A stretch of 40,962 nt of DNA from assembly GCA_017610265.1 (NCBI GenBank), contig JAFCCH010000002.1:1-40962 (forward strand), written 5' to 3'. This stretch comes from Nitrososphaerota archaeon. Lineage in GTDB: Archaea; Iainarchaeota; Iainarchaeia; Iainarchaeales; GCA-2688035. Both the position numbers and the translations under genes were made by a program. Shown here one piece after another: positions 7,620 to 15,913 of this stretch. The notes beneath the pieces were generated by a model. It ran no database searches, was not told the DNA's origin, and saw nothing but the letters and a program-made list of their open reading frames with translations. Each line of letters begins with the position of its first letter. Position 1 is the first letter of the stretch.

Positions 7620-8114
7620 TTATCGTCCTCTGCGCCTTTTTGACTTCTTGCCCAAACTTTTTGGATTAAGCTTGCTTAACACGCGCTTAACAAGAGGTTT
7701 CTTTTTTGGCTGGGCTTGTTCAACTCTGACATACATTTGCTCGGTCTTGTGAATCATTTTGTTAAGATACTTTAGCTGGCCTGCAGAAATGCCCCTGGTA
7801 AAAGCATAGGGTCCAAAATATTGCCAGTAAGCCAAATCCACAGCAGCCCGCTTGAAAGAAAGTTTGTTAATCTTGGCCGCGTTTTTTGCAACATCCTTTG
7901 CAACCAATTTGTTTATTTTTTTGTCAACACCGGCTTTTTTGCCAAGCAAAAACTTGCCTGTGCTGGTTTTGTCAAACTCTTTTTGAATTGTCTCAACAGG
8001 ATTGCCAATAATAGCGTCTGCAAGCTCTGCCGCAGAGGTAAATACCTGAATTTTCTGACCACGGCTCTTAGCCTTTCCTCTAGGAGCATCTTTGCCATAA
8101 GAAATGAAAATCAT
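7620..8114 (-). CDS. Small basic orphan protein, first of tandem pair
   Basis: 164 residues from the ATG at 8114; the ORF track starts two codons earlier at TTG, but the ATG gives an N-terminus (MIFISYGK) that lines up with the next gene. Unknown family. The middle has KEFDKTSTGKFLLGKK and a Lys-rich helix; YWQYFGPYAFTRGISAGQ near residue 110 is the least charged part and may be a folded core; the C-terminal 35 residues are strongly basic (ending GKKSKRRRGR) and probably disordered and nucleic-acid binding. It is followed three bases later by its apparent paralog. Conserved aromatic YW positions in both suggest a real small family. Confidence 0.65.
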   Translation of the reverse strand: MIFISYGKDAPRGKAKSRGQKIQVFTSAAELADAIIGNPVETIQKEFDKTSTGKFLLGKKAGVDKKINKLVAKDVAKNAAKINKLSFKRAAVDLAYWQYFGPYAFTRGISAGQLKYLNKMIHKTEQMYVRVEQAQPKKKPLVKRVLSKLNPKSLGKKSKRRRGR

Positions 8115-8179
8115 ACACAATATGCATTTTTGGGAAATTTAATCCTTTCCCCTGATGTTTTTTCCAATTCTTTTGCAGG

Positions 8180-8509
8180 CTATCCAAAATCCAGAACCAT
8201 GCCTTTTCGAACGTCATTTTTTTCAATACCCTCCAAACAAATGCCAACATTGTCGCCAATGTTTGCAACCTGTAGCTGCTGGTGGTGCATTTCAATTGAC
8301 TTAATTTTTGCAACCTTGCCATTAAGAGTTGTAGTTTGGCCAACAGAAATTGTGCCGTTTAAAACCTTGCCGACAGGAATCAAGCCTACGCCCTTTATAT
8401 TGAATACATCCATTACCTGAAGAGAACCAGAACCACCGGATGAAACATGAATATTGACCTCACCCTGCTTTCCCTCTTTCTTTCCAAAAAGTCCTGACAA
8501 AAAACCCAA
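8180..8509 (-). CDS. Stand-alone EF-Tu domain-2-like beta-barrel protein
   Basis: 109 residues starting at TTG; GGTGAT ends five bases before it, which supports this start. After a GFLSGLFGKKEG leader the body reads LQVMDVFNIKGVGLIPVGKVLNGTISVG, ..IKSIEMHHQQLQVANIGDNVGICLEGI, ..VRKGMVLDF: this is the pattern of domain 2 of translational GTPases (EF-Tu/EF-1A), including the H-x-x-x-x-x-A-x-x-G-D-x-x-G strand-turn. There is no GTPase domain. Such free-standing barrels occur in archaea with unknown role; they may bind tRNA, the ribosome or a GTPase. It lies just downstream of purH in the same direction (56-base gap), possibly with its own promoter. Confidence 0.8.
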   Translation of the reverse strand: MGFLSGLFGKKEGKQGEVNIHVSSGGSGSLQVMDVFNIKGVGLIPVGKVLNGTISVGQTTTLNGKVAKIKSIEMHHQQLQVANIGDNVGICLEGIEKNDVRKGMVLDFG

Positions 8510-8565
8510 AACAAATCACCGCAGAAGTAAGGGCATTCAAATATTTAAAATTGCCTTTTGGAAAA

Positions 8566-10116
8566 TCAGTGCTTGAAATGCCTTACACCGGTGAAAACCA
8601 TGGCAATATTGTGCTCATCAGCGGCCTTAATTACCTCTTTGTCACGGAGGGAGCCACCTGGCTGAATTATGGCTGTTATCCCTGCCTTAGCAGCAGCATC
8701 AACATTGTCCCTGAAGGGGAAAAAAGCATCACTTGCAAGAATCGCATCTTTGTGCTTGCCATTGCTTTTGTTAACGGCAATTTGCGTTGAATCAATTCTT
8801 GACATCTGGCCTGCTCCAACTCCAACAGTTGCAAGGCCTTTGGCAAGAACAATTGCATTGCTCTTAGCATGCTTTGCGGCCTTCCAGCCAAACAAAAGAC
8901 CCTGCATCTCTTTCTCAGAGGGTTTTCTCTTTGAAACAACTTTCAACAAGGAATCATCCAAAAGTTTTGAATCATAGTCCTGAACAAGAAGGCCAGAACC
9001 CACAGACCTTACCTCAAGTCTTGTGTTAACTCTTTTTTCAACAAGTTTTGGCAAAAGAAGAATTCGTAAATTCTTTTTTGTTTCAAGAACTTTTAAAGCC
9101 TCTTTGGAAAAAGAGGGTGCAATAATTATTTCGTTAAAGAAGGAAACGATTTGTTCAGCAGTTTCCTTGTCACATTCTCTATTCAAAGAAATTACGCTTC
9201 CAAAAGCGCTTGTACTGTCGCACTCAAGTGCTTTTTTGAAGGCAATAGCAAGCTTTTCGTCAGAGGCAACACCGCAAGGGTTTGCATGCTTAATTATTAC
9301 CACAGTGGGCTCGTCAAATTCTTTTACAAGCTCAACAGCAGCGTTTGCGTCATTAACATTGTTAAAGCTCATTTCCTTTCCATGAACCTGCTCTGCGTCA
9401 ACAATCCCCTCTTCACCTGAAAGAGGATGCCTGTAAAAGGCAGCCTTCTGATGCCAGTTTTCTCCATACCTTAGATCCTGAACTTTTTCAAATGAAAGGC
9501 TTAAGCTGGAGGGGAATTGCTCCTCTGGCAAGAACTTATTATGTAGAAATCCGCTTATGGTTGTGTCATATGCAGCGGTTGACTCAAAGGCCTTTGCAGC
9601 AAGCTTTTTCCTTGTTTCAAGCGAAATTTCGTTTTTTTCCTTGAGCTCTGCCAAAACCTGTTCATACTGACTTGAAGAAGTTACAACAGCTACTGCTTTG
9701 TGATTCTTTGCTGCAGCCCTTACAAGTGTCGAGCCGCCAATGTCAATATTTTCAATTGCATCCTCCAATGAAACATCTTTCTTTGCAATTGTTTCCCTGA
9801 AAGGGTAAAGATTTACGACAACAAGGTCAATTGGCCTGATTCCCTGCTCTTTGATTGTGGACATATGGTCTTTTTTAGACCGGTCTGCAAGAATGCCTGC
9901 ATGAATCTTTGGATGCAGTGTTTTTACACGGCCATCAAGCATTTCAGAAAAGCCTGTAAGCTTTTCAACCGGCGTAACTTTTACACCTGCTTTCTCGATT
10001 GCTTTTGCAGTTCCGCCTGTTGAAACAATTTCAAAGCCAAGGCCGTCAAGGCCCTTTGCAAATGCATCAAGCCCGGACTTGTCTGAAACAGATATTAAGG
10101 CAATTTTTTTGTCCAC
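8566..10116 (-). CDS. purH: Bifunctional AICAR transformylase/IMP cyclohydrolase
   Basis: 516 residues, full length for PurH, which formylates AICAR with 10-formyl-THF and closes the ring to IMP, the last two steps of the pathway. The N-terminal cyclohydrolase (MGS-like) domain shows [25 protein letters not shown] and [16 protein letters not shown]; the transformylase domain shows [27 protein letters not shown] and [15 protein letters not shown]. Start is GTG, with AGGAGTTGAT six bases upstream. It lies 12 bases after purT, so purN-purT-purH form one unit. Many archaea use PurP and PurO instead; the bacterial-type PurH fits the folate genes in this window. Confidence 0.98.
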   Translation of the reverse strand: MDKKIALISVSDKSGLDAFAKGLDGLGFEIVSTGGTAKAIEKAGVKVTPVEKLTGFSEMLDGRVKTLHPKIHAGILADRSKKDHMSTIKEQGIRPIDLVVVNLYPFRETIAKKDVSLEDAIENIDIGGSTLVRAAAKNHKAVAVVTSSSQYEQVLAELKEKNEISLETRKKLAAKAFESTAAYDTTISGFLHNKFLPEEQFPSSLSLSFEKVQDLRYGENWHQKAAFYRHPLSGEEGIVDAEQVHGKEMSFNNVNDANAAVELVKEFDEPTVVIIKHANPCGVASDEKLAIAFKKALECDSTSAFGSVISLNRECDKETAEQIVSFFNEIIIAPSFSKEALKVLETKKNLRILLLPKLVEKRVNTRLEVRSVGSGLLVQDYDSKLLDDSLLKVVSKRKPSEKEMQGLLFGWKAAKHAKSNAIVLAKGLATVGVGAGQMSRIDSTQIAVNKSNGKHKDAILASDAFFPFRDNVDAAAKAGITAIIQPGGSLRDKEVIKAADEHNIAMVFTGVRHFKH

Positions 10117-10128
10117 TTAAATCAACTC

Positions 10129-11421
10129 CTAAAGAAGGTGTTTTTCTTTTAACTGTTGCTTTTTCCACTCGGCGATTTGCCTTGTCTGCATTTCGATCTT
10201 ATGGGCAACTCTTTCAGCTTTCTTCTTTGCATCCTCGACCTTGTCAGCTGTTGCAAGAACAACACCCATTCTTCTTCCGACATGGGCCTCTGGCTTTCCA
10301 AAGAAAAGCAGTGAGACTCCAAGTTCGTTGGTTGCATCATAAACATTGCCAAGCATTGCGTCATAGCCTTCACTTGGACTGGATATAACATGAGATGCTC
10401 CCGGTGTCAAAGCAGGAATCTTTCTAAAGCCCCCTTCCTCAATTGCAGGAACAGGCAATCCAGTTATTGCCCTGACATGCAAGCCCGCCTGGCTAAAACC
10501 AAGCTGGTGTGTCACAAAAGTAACCATTCCAGTGTCATGAGGCCTTGGGCTGCATTCGTTTGCGTAAACTTCATCTCCTTTTACAAAGAGCTCGCATCCA
10601 AACAATCCAAGCCCTCCAAGTTCGCCAGTAATCTTCCCAACAGCTTCGTAAATTCTTTTCTCAGCAAGCTCACTTACTTCCGCCGACTGCCAGCTACTGT
10701 GATAATCTCCATCAATTTGGTAGTGGCCAACTGGCTTTGGAAAACTTGTTACAATTTTTCCATCTTCATTAAAGTGCCTTACAGCAAGTTCAGTTACCTC
10801 AATGTCAAAGTCAACGTGCTCTTCGATAATAATTCTTGCTCCTTTAACACGACCTTCCTCTGTTGCAATCTTGAAGGCTTTTTCAATGTCTTCAGGACCT
10901 TTAACAAAAGCAGAACCGTGTCCAGAACTTGACATCATAGCCTTTGCCCAGCAAGGATAACCAACCTTTTCACAACCCTCTTTTAATTCGTCCAAAGATT
11001 CGGCGTAAGCATACTTGGAGGTTTTAACACCTGCATCTTCTGCAATAACTTTTCTGATTCTTTCCCTTTGCATTGTTGCATTGGTAGCCGCTGCATTTGG
11101 AATTACGTTAAAGCCCTCTTTTTCCAATTCAAAAAGTAAGTCAAGATTAATTGCCTCAATCTCGGGGATTATTACATCAGGCTTTTCTTTTTCAACTAAT
11201 GATCTAAGAAAACCAGCATTAGTCATGTTTCCAGTGTAAGACTTGTCTGCAACCTGCTGTGCAGGTGCACCCTGATACCTGTCAATTGCAACAGTTGTAA
11301 AACCAAGCCTTTTGGCTTCTATTACAACCTCTTTTCCAAGTTCTCCGCTTCCAAGAAGCATTAATTTTACTGCGTTTGCTGCGTTTGGTGAAGTTAATTG
11401 TTCAAGTTTTTTTCTCTCCAT
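10129..11421 (-). CDS. purT: Formate-dependent GAR transformylase
   Basis: 430 residues, slightly longer than the bacterial norm (about 390). PurT is an ATP-grasp enzyme that makes formyl-GAR from formate and ATP without folate. Seen: KLMLLGSGELGKEVVIEA near residue 18, AIDRYQGAPAQQVAD near 45, the ATP-grasp segment with AKAMMSSSGHGSAFVKGPEDI near 155-175, and ANECSPRPHDTGMVT near 290. The ATG is preceded by GGAGG at the right distance. It is read between purN and purH in the same direction, an unusual arrangement because PurN and PurT catalyse the same net step. Confidence 0.97.
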   Translation of the reverse strand: MERKKLEQLTSPNAANAVKLMLLGSGELGKEVVIEAKRLGFTTVAIDRYQGAPAQQVADKSYTGNMTNAGFLRSLVEKEKPDVIIPEIEAINLDLLFELEKEGFNVIPNAAATNATMQRERIRKVIAEDAGVKTSKYAYAESLDELKEGCEKVGYPCWAKAMMSSSGHGSAFVKGPEDIEKAFKIATEEGRVKGARIIIEEHVDFDIEVTELAVRHFNEDGKIVTSFPKPVGHYQIDGDYHSSWQSAEVSELAEKRIYEAVGKITGELGGLGLFGCELFVKGDEVYANECSPRPHDTGMVTFVTHQLGFSQAGLHVRAITGLPVPAIEEGGFRKIPALTPGASHVISSPSEGYDAMLGNVYDATNELGVSLLFFGKPEAHVGRRMGVVLATADKVEDAKKKAERVAHKIEMQTRQIAEWKKQQLKEKHLL

Positions 11422-11470
11422 GTAAAAATTCCTCCAATGAATTAAATTGAAAACAAATAAAAATGAATCA

Positions 11471-12091
11471 TTATTCCTTGGCTACATAAACCCTTTTTCC
11501 CTCAACTCTCAACTTTCCCTGCTGAAAAAGCTTTAATCCCTCAAGAATTGCTTCCTTTTCAACTGTTTGAACCCTTTCCTTCAAGGAGTTCACATTATCA
11601 GTTTCAAGAACTGGAACAGCCTTTTGAAGGATAATTGGACCGCCGTCCGGGTCCTCGTCCAAAAAATAGAGAGTGCAGCCTGTTTCCTTGACATTTGCTT
11701 CAAGAACGTTTTTGTAAACATCCTTATACCACCCCTTGAAGGCAGGAAGAAGGCTTGGATGAATGTTTACAGACCTGTTCTTAAAAGCCTCAAGAAAAAC
11801 ACTTGTCAGAAATTTGTTGTAACCAATTAGCTGGACAAATTCAACATTTCGCTTGTTCAAAATACGAACAAGCTCGGCGTCGTATTCTTCGCGCGAGACA
11901 AATTTCTTTGGATCCAAAAAGATGGCTTCAATCCCGTGCTTTCTTGCCCTTTCAAGCGCAAAGCAATCTTTTTTGTTGCTTGCAACGCATGCAATCTCTG
12001 CCTCAAGCTCACCTTGCTCAATTGCGTCAATTACCGCCTGCAAATCAGTTCCCAAAGTACTTGCAAGCACTCCTAAAACAAGCTTTGTCAA
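11471..12091 (-). CDS. purN: Folate-dependent GAR transformylase
   Basis: 206 residues, normal length. It transfers formyl from 10-formyl-THF to GAR. The catalytic Asn and His are in VNIHPSLLPAFKG near residue 105 and the catalytic Asp in LDEDPDGGPIILQ near 145. The phosphate loop near the N-terminus reads ASTLGTDLQA, a variant of the usual GSGSNLQA. The start is TTG, supported by GAGGAGTT a few bases upstream and the absence of a nearby in-frame ATG. It is first in the purN-purT-purH unit and divergent from the orphan gene at 12210. Confidence 0.95.
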   Translation of the reverse strand: MTKLVLGVLASTLGTDLQAVIDAIEQGELEAEIACVASNKKDCFALERARKHGIEAIFLDPKKFVSREEYDAELVRILNKRNVEFVQLIGYNKFLTSVFLEAFKNRSVNIHPSLLPAFKGWYKDVYKNVLEANVKETGCTLYFLDEDPDGGPIILQKAVPVLETDNVNSLKERVQTVEKEAILEGLKLFQQGKLRVEGKRVYVAKE

Positions 12092-12152
12092 ACAAACAAC
12101 TCCTCAAGTATTTTTAAATCAACAATTTATTAAAAACCCGACTCTTTTTGCA

Positions 12153-12160
12153 CCCCCCCC
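12153..12160. repeat. C8 homopolymer upstream of orphan promoter
   Basis: Eight consecutive C followed by T, C and an A8 run, ending 11 bases before the TATA box of the 12210 gene. A C8 tract is out of character for this A/T-rich intergenic DNA and could be prone to slippage. Confidence 0.5.
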
Positions 12161-12171
12161 TCAAAAAAAAC

Positions 12172-12181
12172 AAATATATTA
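12172..12181 (+). promoter_or_regulatory. TATA box of orphan paralog B
   Basis: AAATATATTA ends 28-29 bases before the ATG at 12210, as for paralog A at 78. There is no Shine-Dalgarno before the ATG, which suggests a leaderless transcript. Confidence 0.5.
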
Positions 12182-12209
12182 ATCCAAACGACATTTATTA
12201 TTCAGAAAA

Positions 12210-12731
12210 ATGACTGTTACAATCAAGAAGAATGTGGATGTTCAGGCAACACTCGAAGCAAACCAGCTTAAATACCAGGTCAAGCGCGATTTGTCAGGAG
12301 ACGTGCAATGGGTTAATGCTGCAAATGCAGGAGCACTTGCCATTAGTGCTTCAAGGTGGGGGGCAGGATTGACAACAGATACTGTGCAGACTGTTGGATT
12401 TAATTTTATTAAAATTCCAAAAGTCCAAATACAAGCCTATGCTTATTCCGGGAGTTCAACAAGCATTTCAGTAACAGTGGAAGGAAAGTTGAAAGTTAAT
12501 GGTGTTACCAAAGTATCAAGCATAATAACTGCAGCTACTACTAATGATTATACAAAAACAGTTACTAGCACCATTACACCGACTACCGTTACTCAAACAA
12601 TTACTGGCGCTTCTCCAAACACTTTTACTGCATGGGCTTCAGTAAAGTTAAATAAAGGTTTTTCAGCCGATGGTTTTGCCAGAAACAAAAGTGCTTTTCA
12701 AATAAACGACAAGGTAACGGTAATGAAGTGA
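12210..12731 (+). CDS. Orphan beta-rich protein, paralog B
   Basis: 173 residues; paralog of the protein at 78-656. Residues 1-34 match with only conservative changes (Ser/Thr, Ile/Leu) although the DNA differs at many third positions, so the N-terminus has been kept by selection over a long time. The end (INDKVTVMK) also matches. The centre differs in length and sequence: Thr/Ser/Ala-rich with beta alternation (SISVTVEGKLKVNGVT) and several Trp. No signal peptide, no Cys, no transmembrane segment. Function unknown. It is isolated between divergent purN and the glutaredoxin-like gene 33 bases downstream, with which it may be co-transcribed. Confidence 0.8.
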   Translation: MTVTIKKNVDVQATLEANQLKYQVKRDLSGDVQWVNAANAGALAISASRWGAGLTTDTVQTVGFNFIKIPKVQIQAYAYSGSSTSISVTVEGKLKVNGVTKVSSIITAATTNDYTKTVTSTITPTTVTQTITGASPNTFTAWASVKLNKGFSADGFARNKSAFQINDKVTVMK

Positions 12732-12764
12732 TGATTAAATAGGTTTCGCAACTTCTTTTCAGAT

Positions 12765-13034
12765 ATGAGTGTAATTGTTTATAATATAACAAACTGCCCA
12801 AAATGCGCTGCGGCAAAAGCATTGCTTAAAAGAAAGGAAATTCCGTTTGAAGACTTCAATGTCCAGGAAGACCAGGACAAAAACAAGGAAATGATTGAAA
12901 AATTGAAAGCGGCAAACCTGCTGAGAGACGAAGTAAACGCACCAGTCTTAGACATTAACGGAATAATCATTGAAGGCTTTGACAAAGAAAAAATGCTTGC
13001 GGCATTCAAAGAAAAAGGGCTTTTGAAAGAATAA
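12765..13034 (+). CDS. Glutaredoxin-like thiol-disulfide protein
   Basis: 89 residues with a glutaredoxin/NrdH fold: beta strand VIVYNIT, then the active site NCPKCAAAKALLKRK with CPKC near residue 12, then FEDFNV, then a conserved APVLDINGIIIEGF segment where the cis-Pro and the glycine of the family sit. It would reduce disulfides or carry electrons to a reductase such as ribonucleotide reductase; the partner is not in the window. Compared with ordinary glutaredoxins there is a small insertion (KLKAANLLRDEVN). It ends one base before the convergent folD stop. Confidence 0.88.
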   Translation: MSVIVYNITNCPKCAAAKALLKRKEIPFEDFNVQEDQDKNKEMIEKLKAANLLRDEVNAPVLDINGIIIEGFDKEKMLAAFKEKGLLKE

Positions 13035-13883
13035 CTACTTTGCCTGCACAGCAGAAAGCTTTGAAATGTTCTGCATAAGGCAAGCCACAGTCATTGGCCC
13101 AACCCCACCCGGAACAGGAGTTATCTGACCTGCAACCTCTTTTACTCCAGCAAAGTCAACGTCTCCAACTGTTTTGCCGTCTTTTTTGGAAATGCCTGCA
13201 TCAATTACAATTGCGCCTGGCTTAACCATTTCTTTTGTTATAAGGCCTGGCTTTCCAACCGCACTTACAATAATGTCAGCCTGTTTTGTGAAAGAAGCAA
13301 GGTCTTTTGTAAAGGCGTGACAGATTGAAACAGTTGCGTTTCTGTTCAAAAGCATTTGTGCAAGAGGCCTGCCAACCACGATACTGTGATTTACAATGCA
13401 AACATTTGCACCCTCAATTTTCACCTTGGTACTTTCAATAAGCTTCAAAATTGCCTTGGCAGTGCAGGAAGCAATTTCTTCCTTGCCGTGGTCTAAAAGA
13501 CCAAGGTTGAAAGCAGTAAAGCCATCAACGTCCTTTAATGGAGAAACCATGTCAAGCAAATTCATTGTCTTGAAATGTTTTGGCAAAGGCAGCTGTATAA
13601 GAATTCCATTAATGCCAACCTTGTAATTTAAAGCAGTTACAAGAGCCTCAATTTCACCTTGCTTTACATTGTCAGCAAATCTGAAAAGGTCAAAGGTTAT
13701 TCCAAGGGCTTCGGCTGCAATTTTTTTCTTCTCAACATAAATTTCTGAGGCAGTGTGTTTGCCTACAAGAATTACTGCAAGAGTTGGATGAATTCCTTTT
13801 TTCTTAAGGTTGTCAACAACCTTCTTTGTGTCCTCAAGAACAATTGCAGCAAGCTTGTCGCCCTTGATTAATTTTGCAGCCAA
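13035..13883 (-). CDS. folD: Methylene-THF dehydrogenase/methenyl-THF cyclohydrolase
   Basis: 282 residues, normal length. FolD oxidises 5,10-methylene-THF with NAD(P) and hydrolyses the product to 10-formyl-THF, the cofactor used by PurN and PurH. Seen: SEIYVEKKKIAAEALGI near residue 46 with the catalytic Lys, ILIQLPLPKH near 95, the nucleotide-binding segment IVVGRPLAQMLLNRNATVSICHAFTKDL near 165-190, and the C-terminal PVPGGVGPMTVACLMQN. The start is TTG with AAGGTG upstream. It follows glyA after 11 bases, so the two consecutive enzymes of one-carbon supply are co-transcribed. Confidence 0.97.
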   Translation of the reverse strand: MAAKLIKGDKLAAIVLEDTKKVVDNLKKKGIHPTLAVILVGKHTASEIYVEKKKIAAEALGITFDLFRFADNVKQGEIEALVTALNYKVGINGILIQLPLPKHFKTMNLLDMVSPLKDVDGFTAFNLGLLDHGKEEIASCTAKAILKLIESTKVKIEGANVCIVNHSIVVGRPLAQMLLNRNATVSICHAFTKDLASFTKQADIIVSAVGKPGLITKEMVKPGAIVIDAGISKKDGKTVGDVDFAGVKEVAGQITPVPGGVGPMTVACLMQNISKLSAVQAK

Positions 13884-13894
13884 TCAAAACACCT

Positions 13895-15157
13895 TTATTT
13901 ATAGAACGGAAACTGGTCGCAGAATGCCTTAACATCCTTCTTTATTGCAGCAAGCTTTGCCTCATCAGAATGAGCATCCAATGCCTTTACAATAAAGGAA
14001 GCAACCTCTTTCATTTCACTTTCCTTCATTCCCCTTGTTGTAAGAACAGGAGTTCCAATCCTTATTCCAGATGGATTCCAAGGGCTTCTTGTGTCAAACG
14101 GAATTGTATTCTTGTTACAGTAAATGGCAGCAAGTTCCAACGCGTGTTCAGCGTCCTTTCCTGTAATTTCCTTGCTTTTGAAAACATCAACAAGCATTAG
14201 GTGATTGTCTGTTCCGTTAGAAACAAGCCTTAGCCCCTGACTCATTAACTCTTCTGCCAAAGTTTTTGCATTTTTTACAATCTGCTTTGCATATTCCTTA
14301 AACTCTGGCTGAGCTGCTTCTTCAAAGGCAACTGCCTTTGCCGCAATCGTGTGCTCATGCGGACCGCCCTGCAGCCCTGGAAAAACGGCCTTGTCAATCT
14401 TTTCGGCAAACTCTTCCTTACACATTATTACCGCACTCCTCGGACCCCTCAAGGTCTTGTGAGTAGTGGTTGTGACAACATCAAAATAGGGAGCAGGGTT
14501 TTCGTGAACACCTGCAGCGCACAATCCTGCAATATGAGCAATGTCTGCCATGCAAAAAGCGCCAACCTCGTCACAAATTTCCCTAAATCTTTTGAAATCA
14601 ATTTCTCTTGGATAAGCAGTGTAGCCACTCAAAATTAATTTTGGCTTTACTTCCTTTGCCTGCTTTAAAATTGCATCATAGTCCAACATTTCAGTTTCCT
14701 TGTCAAGCCCATACTGAACACAATTATAATATTTTCCAGAAAAGTTTACAGGATGCCCGTGTGTTAAGTGACCCCCCTCGGTTAATTTCAAGCCCATGAA
14801 GGTGTCGCCGTAATTCATTAATGCATAATAGGCAGCCATGTTTGCAGGACTTCCAGAATTAGGCTGTACATTTGCATGCTCTGCTCCAAAAAGCTTTTTT
14901 AGTCTGGCAATTGCCTCAGATTCTATTATGTCAATGTGTTCGTTTCCACCATAATATCTTTTGCCTGGATAACCCTCACTGTATTTGTTAGTTGGAATAG
15001 AACCCATTGCCTCAAGTACCCCTTGACTTACAAGGTTTTCACTTGGAATAAGTTCAATGCCGTCCATTTGCCTCTTTTTTTCAGCCTCTATTGCGTCAAA
15101 AATTAGCTTGTCGTGTTCTTTCAAATAGTTCAAGTGCATTTCATACTTTGCATCCAT
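13895..15157 (-). CDS. glyA: Serine hydroxymethyltransferase
   Basis: 420 residues, full length. PLP enzyme that moves the serine hydroxymethyl group to THF, giving glycine (also the substrate of PurD) and methylene-THF (the substrate of FolD). Seen: [18 protein letters not shown] near residue 38, [17 protein letters not shown] near 57, [16 protein letters not shown] near 97, and the PLP-binding Lys in [13 protein letters not shown] near 230. It is first in glyA-folD and has a possible promoter CCTTTTAATTTC about 45 bases upstream. The sequence is close to the bacterial folate-using form rather than the tetrahydromethanopterin-specific one, judged only from motif similarity. Confidence 0.97.
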   Translation of the reverse strand: MDAKYEMHLNYLKEHDKLIFDAIEAEKKRQMDGIELIPSENLVSQGVLEAMGSIPTNKYSEGYPGKRYYGGNEHIDIIESEAIARLKKLFGAEHANVQPNSGSPANMAAYYALMNYGDTFMGLKLTEGGHLTHGHPVNFSGKYYNCVQYGLDKETEMLDYDAILKQAKEVKPKLILSGYTAYPREIDFKRFREICDEVGAFCMADIAHIAGLCAAGVHENPAPYFDVVTTTTHKTLRGPRSAVIMCKEEFAEKIDKAVFPGLQGGPHEHTIAAKAVAFEEAAQPEFKEYAKQIVKNAKTLAEELMSQGLRLVSNGTDNHLMLVDVFKSKEITGKDAEHALELAAIYCNKNTIPFDTRSPWNPSGIRIGTPVLTTRGMKESEMKEVASFIVKALDAHSDEAKLAAIKKDVKAFCDQFPFYK

Positions 15158-15217
15158 TCCAAAACCCCCGCAAAAAGTAATGTATGAAATAGTGCTTAAG
15201 AAATTAAAAGGCTTTTG

Positions 15218-15862
15218 TTAATTTGTCCTGCTGTTCTTTAGCCATTTTACCCCAAGATAGCAGAAAGGAGTGTCAAACAAGGCAAAACCAACCTTTACAA
15301 GCCAGTAAGGGATAATTAAGGCAAAAGTGTATTCAACAGTGAATTTTGGAGTCAAAGCGTAAAATGCAAGGAACATGAAAATGGTTGTGTCCAAAAATTG
15401 GCTTACAATAGTTGAAGCATTGTTCCTAAGCCAAAGGTGTTTTCCCTTGGTTTTTGCCTTCCAGAAATCAAAAGCCCAAACATCATGCAACTGACTAATA
15501 AAAAATGAGATAATTGAAGCTGCAAAAATTCTCAAAGTTGTTCCAAAAAGGTTTGAGTAGTCCTCTGCAGAAATAAAGCTTCTTTCAGCAGTTGGAAGCA
15601 AAACAGCAATGGTTGTAATCACCAAAATAAAAACGAGAGCAATTAATCCAATGTAAACAAATTCCTTTGCCCTTTTCTTGCCGTGAACTTCTGCAACAAC
15701 ATCAGTTATTAGAAAAAGAACCGGAAAAACAAGAATTCCAACGCTTGCCTCAAAGAATCCAAAAGTTGCAATCTTAAGGCTAATCAAGTTGGCTGTTACA
15801 AGGCATGCAACAAACAAGCCCAGCAAAAGGCTTGTCTTCTGTTCAATATTCCAGTTCAACAA
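15218..15862 (-). CDS. Queuosine-precursor-type transporter (YhhQ/VUT family)
   Basis: 214 residues with six or so transmembrane segments. The pattern SLLLGLFVACLVTANLISLKI near the N-terminus, FPVLFLITDVVAEVHGKKRAKEFVYIG near residues 45-72, and SQLHDVWAFDFWKAKTKGKHLWLRNNASTIVSQFLDTTIF near 120-160 is characteristic of the YhhQ/VUT family, membrane proteins known to import 7-deazaguanine precursors of queuosine. In an archaeon the likely use is preQ0 salvage for archaeosine in tRNA. The start is TTG or the adjacent TTG codon; no ATG is near. No tRNA-guanine transglycosylase gene is in the window. Confidence 0.9.
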   Translation of the reverse strand: MLNWNIEQKTSLLLGLFVACLVTANLISLKIATFGFFEASVGILVFPVLFLITDVVAEVHGKKRAKEFVYIGLIALVFILVITTIAVLLPTAERSFISAEDYSNLFGTTLRIFAASIISFFISQLHDVWAFDFWKAKTKGKHLWLRNNASTIVSQFLDTTIFMFLAFYALTPKFTVEYTFALIIPYWLVKVGFALFDTPFCYLGVKWLKNSRTN

Positions 15863-15913
15863 AAAGAATCACTTCAAACGATTTTGAAAGAAAGAATTAT
15901 TAAAAAGGTTACG

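Noticed and set aside
8551-8790. 79-residue + strand ORF over the end of purH
   Set aside because: Antisense to conserved purH sequence, no promoter geometry or recognisable product.
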